Assembly (NCBI GenBank): GCA_902800305.1 | Contig: CADCDP010000004.1 | Coordinates: 1 to 64,000 of the forward strand | Length of the DNA: 64,000 nucleotides | Source of the DNA: an uncultured Bacteroidales bacterium | GTDB lineage: Bacteria > Bacteroidota > Bacteroidia > Bacteroidales > Bacteroidaceae | Reading direction: 5' to 3' | Part shown: positions 59,236-64,000 of the stretch, one piece after another | Layout: each line of letters starts with the position of its first letter | Numbering within the stretch: position 1 is the stretch's first letter | Program-made: the position numbers and the translations under genes | The notes under the pieces: generated by a model | Databases searched by the model: none | Told to the model about the DNA's origin: nothing | Seen by the model: the letters and a program-made list of their open reading frames with translations, nothing else

Positions 59236-59243
59236 TACCTTTG
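59236..59243 (+). promoter_or_regulatory. rpsO promoter -7 element
   Basis: TACCTTTG, about 88 bases before the rpsO start, leaves a leader of roughly 80 bases in which S15 autoregulation could act; no known S15 structure could be assigned. Confidence 0.65.
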
Positions 59244-59330
59244 CACCCGTTTTCGACGAGTCATCCATCTGGCTGAAAAGATAATGGCGCGTTGGATAAC
59301 ACATTATTAATTATTTATATATAAAACATT

Positions 59331-59600
59331 ATGTACTTAGATTCAGCAAAGAAGGCAGAAATCTTCGCACAGTATGGTGCTTCTGCCACAGACACGGGTT
59401 CTTGCGAGAGCCAGATTGCACTTCTCACTTACCGCATCAAGCACCTCACCGAGCACATGAAGGCAAACCATAAGGATTTCGCCACGAACCGTTCGCTCGT
59501 GAAGCTTGTCGGTCAGCGTCGTCGTTTCCTCTCTTACTTGAAGCGTAAGGACATCGATCGCTATCGTGCCATCGTGAAGGCTCTTGGTCTCCGTAAGTAA
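59331..59600 (+). CDS. rpsO: 30S ribosomal protein S15
   Basis: An 89-residue S15, an early 16S-rRNA-binding protein of the small subunit. The full helical sequence is present, including TGSCESQIALLTYRIKHLTEHM and the rRNA-contact stretch GQRRRFLSYLKRKD. Length is standard. It stands alone with its own promoter and a strong terminator, on the plus strand between minus-strand neighbours. Confidence 0.97.
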   Translation: MYLDSAKKAEIFAQYGASATDTGSCESQIALLTYRIKHLTEHMKANHKDFATNRSLVKLVGQRRRFLSYLKRKDIDRYRAIVKALGLRK

Positions 59601-59626
59601 AAATTGCGGCAAGTCAAGGCAAAAGA

Positions 59627-59660
59627 AAAGGGACAATGTCGGTTTCGGCATTGTCCCTTT
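59627..59660. terminator. Bidirectional intrinsic terminator
   Basis: AAAGGGACAATG (59627-59638) pairs perfectly with CATTGTCCCTTT (59649-59660) with a 10-base loop. It lies 27 bases after rpsO and serves the convergent acyltransferase gene as well. Confidence 0.88.
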
Positions 59661-59698
59661 CTTGTGGCTTATACAAAAATCCTTACAAACGATGTGGC

Positions 59699-60613
59699 TT
59701 ACATTGTCTTTGTCCCGTCCTGTCCTTCCTGCCTTTTCAGCCACTCTTCCTTGGTGCGGCTCCATCGTTTGTGTGTCCACAGCCACATTTCGGGGTGCTG
59801 ACGGATGTCCTCTTCCAACAGGCGGAAGTAGTGGTCAGTCACCGTGTTTTCGGGCACAGAGGCGGGGTGGTCTTCCATGGGGATGATGTCAAGGTGGTAG
59901 TAGCCGCGACGGGGACGGCTCATGCGACCGTACATCGTGAAGGCATCCACCTTGCGGGCGATGTGCTCGGCTCCGATAAAGACAGCGGTGTCGTGGTTGA
60001 GGAAGGGGACGAAGTGGTGGATGCTACTCCATTTGGGCTGCTGGTCGCTGATGAAGCCGATGACGTAGTTCTTATTCTCCTTGCGTAGCTGAAGGATACG
60101 ACGGAAGGTCTCTTTCATCTCGATGTTCACGCCGCCATACTGACCGCGTAGGTCAAGAAAGAGTTGGTTCATCACCTTGTTGTAGATGTGGTGGTAGATT
60201 TGTGCCGAAGAACACCATGGCTGAATGTGGTAATTGATGGACGAAATCCATTCCCAATTACCAAAGTGACTCAAATAGAGGAAGTGCAGCCGCTGTCCTG
60301 CATCGTGCCGTTTCTTCATCTCGTCAAGTCCGCTGAAGGTCATGCGACGCATTATCTCCTTTTTCGACATGGAGAGCATCTTGATGTCTTCCACGAAGTT
60401 GTCGCAAAACTGGTGGTAAAATTTTTTTTCTATCTGTTTTAACTCTTCCACTGACTTTTCGGGGAAGGCGGAAAGGAGGTTCTTGTGCACCACTTTCCGT
60501 CGGTAGCATCGACTGACAAACAGACAACAGACGTCTGAAAAGGCATAGAGGACGGGGAAGGGTAATAGACTGATGGTCCACAGCAGTCCCTTGATGAGGC
60601 GATATTGTAGCAT
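59699..60613 (-). CDS. Lipid A acyltransferase (LpxL/HtrB family)
   Basis: A 304-residue late acyltransferase that adds a secondary acyl chain to lipid A at the inner membrane. One N-terminal hydrophobic stretch (LLWTISLLPFPVLYAFS) anchors it. The catalytic H-x4-D/E motif is HFGNWE in the middle of the chain; GFISDQQPKW and ITDHYF-like segments later agree with the family. It lies 20 bases downstream of a GT9 gene, so both serve LPS or lipooligosaccharide synthesis. Confidence 0.9.
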   Translation of the reverse strand: MLQYRLIKGLLWTISLLPFPVLYAFSDVCCLFVSRCYRRKVVHKNLLSAFPEKSVEELKQIEKKFYHQFCDNFVEDIKMLSMSKKEIMRRMTFSGLDEMKKRHDAGQRLHFLYLSHFGNWEWISSINYHIQPWCSSAQIYHHIYNKVMNQLFLDLRGQYGGVNIEMKETFRRILQLRKENKNYVIGFISDQQPKWSSIHHFVPFLNHDTAVFIGAEHIARKVDAFTMYGRMSRPRRGYYHLDIIPMEDHPASVPENTVTDHYFRLLEEDIRQHPEMWLWTHKRWSRTKEEWLKRQEGQDGTKTM

Positions 60614-60633
60614 TTCTCTCTTCTACTTATTCA

Positions 60634-61680
60634 CTATTTTAACATGTTTGTTGCTTTCTGGACGATAGTTTCTGGAGCAATGTCCAAACAACGTATGTCG
60701 CCGTACTGGCAGGGTTGGCTTCCGTAGATGGAGCATGGGCGACAAGGAAGGTCGAGTTGCACGATGCTGTCCTCTTTCTGTCCATAGCCGACGAAGCCAG
60801 CCTTGGGGTGGGTGGCTCCCCAAATGGAGAGGACAGGGATGGCGAACAGCGAGGCGAGGTGCATATTGGCTGAATCCATCGAAATCATCAAATCGAGTTG
60901 CGACATCAGCAGCATCTCGTTCTTCAGACCGTCCAGCTTGCCGCAGGTACAAACGACGTTGGCTTGTTCCCAAGAGTTCAGTATGTCGGTTTCTTCTTTC
61001 CCAGCACCGAACAAAAACACTTTCCAGCCCTTTGTGGCCAATAGTTGCACCACTTGCCGCATATTGTCGAGAGGGTAAACCTTTTGTGCGTGTGCGGCAA
61101 AGGGTGCCACACCTATCCATCGGTCGCTTCCTTGTTTCTTGCCAGCTAATGCTTGTACTTTCGTGAAGCTTTCACCGTGAAGGTTGAACTTCATGGGTTC
61201 AGAAAGATCCATTTTCATCCCCAAAGAGCGGAACACGTCGGCATAACGCTCGGTCATTGGCTTTAGTGGAGAGTGGGTCAGGCCGTTGTTGATAAGGTTG
61301 TTCTTCTCTTTCCTCCCTTTGTCCACCACGACCACACGGGTGCCTCCCATGATGAAGCAGGTGCGCAGGTATTGTGTGCGCAAAACGTCGTGTAGGTCGG
61401 CAACAGCATCGAAATGACCGCTTTTTAGACGTTTATACACTTTCGTGAGCCCTCTGATGCCGTCGTTTTCCTCGAAGTCGATGCCTCGGGTTTGTACGTT
61501 GGCTGGCAGCCACTCGAACATGGGGACGAAGCGTCTTCGGGTCAACATCGTGATGCGCAAGTCGGGGTTTTGTTTGGCCAACGCATGGAGGACGGGTATG
61601 GTCATAGCCACATCCCCCATCGCGCTGAAGCGCATAATGAGCAACCGTTTGATGGGGGTGTGGGTGTGGAATCCAAACAT
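60634..61680 (-). CDS. GT9 heptosyltransferase-family glycosyltransferase
   Basis: A 348-residue GT-B enzyme of family 9, which adds heptose or a related sugar to the LPS core. The N-terminus KRLLIMRFSAMGDVAMTIPV holds the GDV-type acceptor motif; IGVAPFAAHAQKVYPLDNM and ISMDSANMHLASLF form the ADP-sugar binding half. It is cytoplasmic or peripheral. It comes directly before the lipid A acyltransferase on the same strand, together forming an LPS unit. Confidence 0.9.
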   Translation of the reverse strand: MFGFHTHTPIKRLLIMRFSAMGDVAMTIPVLHALAKQNPDLRITMLTRRRFVPMFEWLPANVQTRGIDFEENDGIRGLTKVYKRLKSGHFDAVADLHDVLRTQYLRTCFIMGGTRVVVVDKGRKEKNNLINNGLTHSPLKPMTERYADVFRSLGMKMDLSEPMKFNLHGESFTKVQALAGKKQGSDRWIGVAPFAAHAQKVYPLDNMRQVVQLLATKGWKVFLFGAGKEETDILNSWEQANVVCTCGKLDGLKNEMLLMSQLDLMISMDSANMHLASLFAIPVLSIWGATHPKAGFVGYGQKEDSIVQLDLPCRPCSIYGSQPCQYGDIRCLDIAPETIVQKATNMLK

Positions 61681-61711
61681 GATGAAGTTTTGTTTTTCTT
61701 CGTTTCTTTAT

Positions 61712-62914
61712 TTAGTCGTTGTCGATGGCTGCTGTTACAGTGCCACCTTTCTTGGTGTAAGTGCCTCCCACCTTGATGCCTTTCTTGGTGGTAGATCCGT
61801 TTTTGGTGACAGTAATAGTGCCACCGTTGACGGTCATATTCCCGTCAACTTTGATGCCCCAGCATTTATGTGGGTCGTCTTTGTCGGCGGCGACGGTACA
61901 CTTGCCTCCTGTGGCTGCAATGACCATGGTTGTTGTGGCATCATCTTCGCTGATGGTGAGGTCACCATCCGTTTGGATGCCGCGCGAGCCATTGGCATCA
62001 GCGTTGATGTTGAAGGAACCACCGCTGATGGTTATATCGCCTTCGGCCTTGATGCCTTTCGCATCCTCGTTATTGTTCATCGTGATGTTGAGTGTACCAC
62101 CCTTGATGGTTATTCCGCCTGTGTTTTCCTCGTCAGCGATGATGTTTCCGTCGTCATCGGTCTCACGTTCTGCTTGGATGCCATCGTTGGTAGTGGTGCT
62201 GGTGATGTTGAGTGTACCACCGTTCATCTGGAAGTATTGCCCCACGTGGATGGCATCGTTGGCAGCCTTCATAATATTGATGGCCTTAACGGTTTTCTTC
62301 ACTTTCATGTATTCCTTCGCACGGATGGCGTGGTTGCAGTTGCCCGTCACGTAGAGAGTGCCTGCACCAGACAGTTCGATGTGGCCCTTGGTGTTGAGGC
62401 AGGCCTTCTGTGTGCCGCTGGCATAATCGGCGAGCGAGTTGATGGTGCCATCTCCCATAATCATGTCGATGCGCTTGCCGCACTGCAGGTCGATGGCTGC
62501 TCCCTTTGTAGAGGTGAGCGACACTCCATTCAGATAGACTGTCATCTTGTAGTCGGAAGCGATGGTAAGTGAACCTGCTGAACTGCTGCCACTCACGGCG
62601 TAAGCGATTTCGTCGTCTGTATTCGTGTTGGTCAGCACTACATTGGAACTGTTGCCGCTGGAGCATGTCACTTCGTTACTAAGTGAAGCGGGGATGGTCA
62701 CAGTGGCCGTTGTGCCGCTATACACAATGCTAACTGTGCGCATCATGTCGGGTTTGCTGAAAGTAATGGAGTCGGGCAGGTCGGTGAGGACGAGGCTGTA
62801 GCCCTCACTAAGACTCCGAGTGGTGTAGTCGCCGTCTTTGCAGATGTAAACGGTTTGGGCGTTGGAAACGACGCACACTATGCTGATAATCAAAAGTGAT
62901 AATATCTTTTTCAT
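61712..62914 (-). CDS. Secreted beta-helix carbohydrate-binding protein (Cthe_2159-like)
   Basis: A 400-residue secreted protein. The signal peptide (MKKILSLLIISIVCVVSNAQ) is followed by a region without a clear family (about 20-100) and then a parallel beta-helix made of repeated turns such as NGGTLNITSTTTNDGIQAE and GGSFNINADANGSRGIQTD. It resembles the Cthe_2159 family, which binds acidic sugars and calcium. The many DDG and NND stretches fit calcium binding. The start at 62914 is chosen to begin the signal peptide. It is in line with two more exported proteins upstream. Confidence 0.82.
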   Translation of the reverse strand: MKKILSLLIISIVCVVSNAQTVYICKDGDYTTRSLSEGYSLVLTDLPDSITFSKPDMMRTVSIVYSGTTATVTIPASLSNEVTCSSGNSSNVVLTNTNTDDEIAYAVSGSSSAGSLTIASDYKMTVYLNGVSLTSTKGAAIDLQCGKRIDMIMGDGTINSLADYASGTQKACLNTKGHIELSGAGTLYVTGNCNHAIRAKEYMKVKKTVKAINIMKAANDAIHVGQYFQMNGGTLNITSTTTNDGIQAERETDDDGNIIADEENTGGITIKGGTLNITMNNNEDAKGIKAEGDITISGGSFNINADANGSRGIQTDGDLTISEDDATTTMVIAATGGKCTVAADKDDPHKCWGIKVDGNMTVNGGTITVTKNGSTTKKGIKVGGTYTKKGGTVTAAIDND

Positions 62915-62921
62915 AGAGTCC

Positions 62922-63314
62922 TTACTTGATGAGGGTTTTCTTTCCATTTATAATGTAGAGTCCTTTGGGAAGGTTGTCGCGTTCGATGTTGAGGCGGCGT
63001 CCCATGAGGTCGTATATTACTTCAGCCGAATCAGTCGGTTCGGGAATGCTCTCTATGGCATTAGCGGTATATTCCTCGTTGTAGAGTTCAATGCTCTGTA
63101 TCTCGGAGAGGGGCACTGTGGTAGTAGTGACATTGGCTGTAGTGATGACGTTCATCTGCCCGTCTGTAAAAGTGATTTTCTGGAGGGTCGATGCATCCCA
63201 TGTGAGGGTGTGCTGTACACCGTTGCTATCCACATAGCTCAGACTGAAATCTTCAGCCGAAGCGATTCCTGCACAAAGAAAGAGGAACGTGGTAAGTAAA
63301 ATGTTTTTTTTCAT
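62922..63314 (-). CDS. Small secreted protein with T9SS-like C-terminal tail
   Basis: A 130-residue secreted protein. The signal peptide ends near IASAE. The middle contains a short beta-rich stretch that repeats the theme TLTWDASTLQKITFTDGQM and VPLSEIQSIELYNEE, seen in many Bacteroidota surface proteins. The last 35 residues (IYDLMGRRLNIE...GLYIINGKKTLIK) look like a type IX secretion sorting tail. It has almost no room for a catalytic domain. It lies 7 bases before the Cthe_2159-like gene and 25 bases after the partial outer-membrane gene. Function unknown. Confidence 0.75.
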   Translation of the reverse strand: MKKNILLTTFLFLCAGIASAEDFSLSYVDSNGVQHTLTWDASTLQKITFTDGQMNVITTANVTTTTVPLSEIQSIELYNEEYTANAIESIPEPTDSAEVIYDLMGRRLNIERDNLPKGLYIINGKKTLIK

Positions 63315-63339
63315 GATTGTGATGGATGAATGAGTCGAT

Positions 63340-64000
63340 TTAGAACTTTAATTTGTAACCGAGGCCGATGAGGTGGCCATTGGGGTCTTCATCGTCGTTC
63401 TCGGTGATGTAGCGGTAGAAGATATCCAGTTTGTGTTGTTTGTTCTTTGTCAGGTTTATGTCGGTGCCGGCGGTAAACTTCCACTTATTGGTGGAATAGT
63501 TGAGTCCGCAGCCGTAATCCACAGAGGCGTATGGGTTGGCAGGGCAGTGACGGATGTTGTACTGCACGGTCAGTTTCGAGCGCAACACCGTTCGGTCTTT
63601 TGCCTTATATTCCTTGGTCTTTGTCTCATCGAGAAGAGGAGTGTCGTCATCCTCATCGTCGTCAATACGATACTTGTTGATGGTATTGGAACCTTTGCAG
63701 AAGTGGGTGTACTGGAAGGTCTCTTTTAAGGAAAGGCTCCAGCGTTTATTGAGTTTGTAGGAGGCTCCGAGACTGATGCTGGTGCGGTGGCGATTACGCC
63801 AATAACCCAAGTGCTCGTTGTAGCCGTCTTCGTACTCTATAAGGTTGCCATCCCCGTCCAGCATCGTGCTGTAGTGGGCTTTACAAGTAGCCAGATTGTA
63901 CATCCACATATATTTCCACCCAGCCGATGCTTTCAGGTTGAAGGTTTTAGAGTCATTCTGCCAAAGGCGCATGTCGAAAGTGCCGCCCACTGTCCAACGT
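63340..64000 (-). CDS. DUF2490-like outer-membrane beta-barrel protein (partial)
   Basis: The C-terminal 220 residues or so of a larger protein whose start lies beyond the right edge; the frame is open to the last base of the window. Alternating strands with aromatic girdles (FNLKASAGWKYMWMYNL, WSLSLKETFQYTHF, KLDIFYRYITEND) and a final strand GHLIGLGYKLKF ending in Phe mark an outer-membrane barrel, of the DUF2490 kind. In related genomes such proteins lie near Cthe_2159-like and CotH/VTC proteins; whether that is so here cannot be seen. Confidence 0.75.
   Translation of the reverse strand, partial: RWTVGGTFDMRLWQNDSKTFNLKASAGWKYMWMYNLATCKAHYSTMLDGDGNLIEYEDGYNEHLGYWRNRHRTSISLGASYKLNKRWSLSLKETFQYTHFCKGSNTINKYRIDDDEDDDTPLLDETKTKEYKAKDRTVLRSKLTVQYNIRHCPANPYASVDYGCGLNYSTNKWKFTAGTDINLTKNKQHKLDIFYRYITENDDEDPNGHLIGLGYKLKF

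Noticed and set aside
59244-59330. Riboswitch or known S15 autoregulatory structure in the rpsO leader
   Set aside because: No conserved fold could be recognised by eye, and no riboswitch class fits an rpsO leader.
1-64000. tRNA or rRNA genes
   Set aside because: No cloverleaf-compatible sequence or rRNA stretch was noticed in the intergenic regions; a tRNA search program would be the decisive check.

Overview
The window looks like chromosomal DNA of a Bacteroidota member, most likely of the Prevotellaceae (Prevotella sensu lato). The evidence is the Bacteroidota promoter signature (TTTG, about 20 bases, TAnnTTTG) before many genes, the family content (GH95, GH43, a glucuronoyl-esterase-like hydrolase, an HU-type protein with an N-terminal extension, T9SS-like C-terminal tails, a lipid A acyltransferase) and the sparse Shine-Dalgarno signals. 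No rRNA or tRNA gene, CRISPR array or SusC/SusD pair was seen.

Layout. 0.1-16 kb is a cell-surface glycan locus rich in phospho-decoration enzymes: a CDP-glycerol glycerophosphotransferase-like protein, two LicD proteins, a class V aminotransferase, a cytidylyltransferase fused to a Gfo/Idh/MocA oxidoreductase, four glycosyltransferases, a membrane-anchored metallophosphoesterase, an LtaS-like phosphotransferase and two paralogous O-acyltransferases. 16-22.7 kb holds secreted plant-glycan hydrolases (GH43, GH95, GH43). 22.8-35 kb is mostly housekeeping: an M16 protease, a beta-helix protein, hflX, a CE15-like esterase, a TPR protein, rsgA, frr and class I fumarase. 35-41 kb is a graveyard of two decayed sensor kinases with periplasmic substrate-binding domains, one split by an IS1634-family element. 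41-50 kb holds a flippase, an aldo-keto reductase, a TraB/GumN protein, a Bro-N protein, argH, pyrE and xerD. 50-60 kb holds an Ig-like lipoprotein, a GH3-type acyl-adenylate enzyme, rnc, fabF, acpP, typA and rpsO. 60-64 kb holds a lipid A acyltransferase, a GT9 heptosyltransferase and secreted or outer-membrane proteins cut by the right edge.

The most striking content lies in and between the genes. (1) Five short arrays have an exact 23-base period. Four are built of 15-base palindromes centred on CG(A/T)CG with 8-base spacers, and the arm sequences differ between loci. (2) About a dozen degenerate 7-base-period arrays (one of them 8-base) sit at gene junctions. They supply the last codons of several genes and occur in frame inside a flippase; at three places they face each other as large inverted repeats. 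(3) Palindromic elements lie in frame inside rsgA (about 39 extra residues) and inside the beta-helix protein gene. (4) A terminator-like hairpin with a U-tract lies within the first codons of rnc.

Working together: the 0.1-16 kb genes probably assemble and decorate a surface polysaccharide with phosphoglycerol-like, phosphorylated and acylated groups. The hydrolases digest hemicellulose side chains. acpP-fabF-rnc and pyrE-SRPBCC-argH look like ordinary operons. All functions are assigned by reading protein sequences and motifs; no database search was run.
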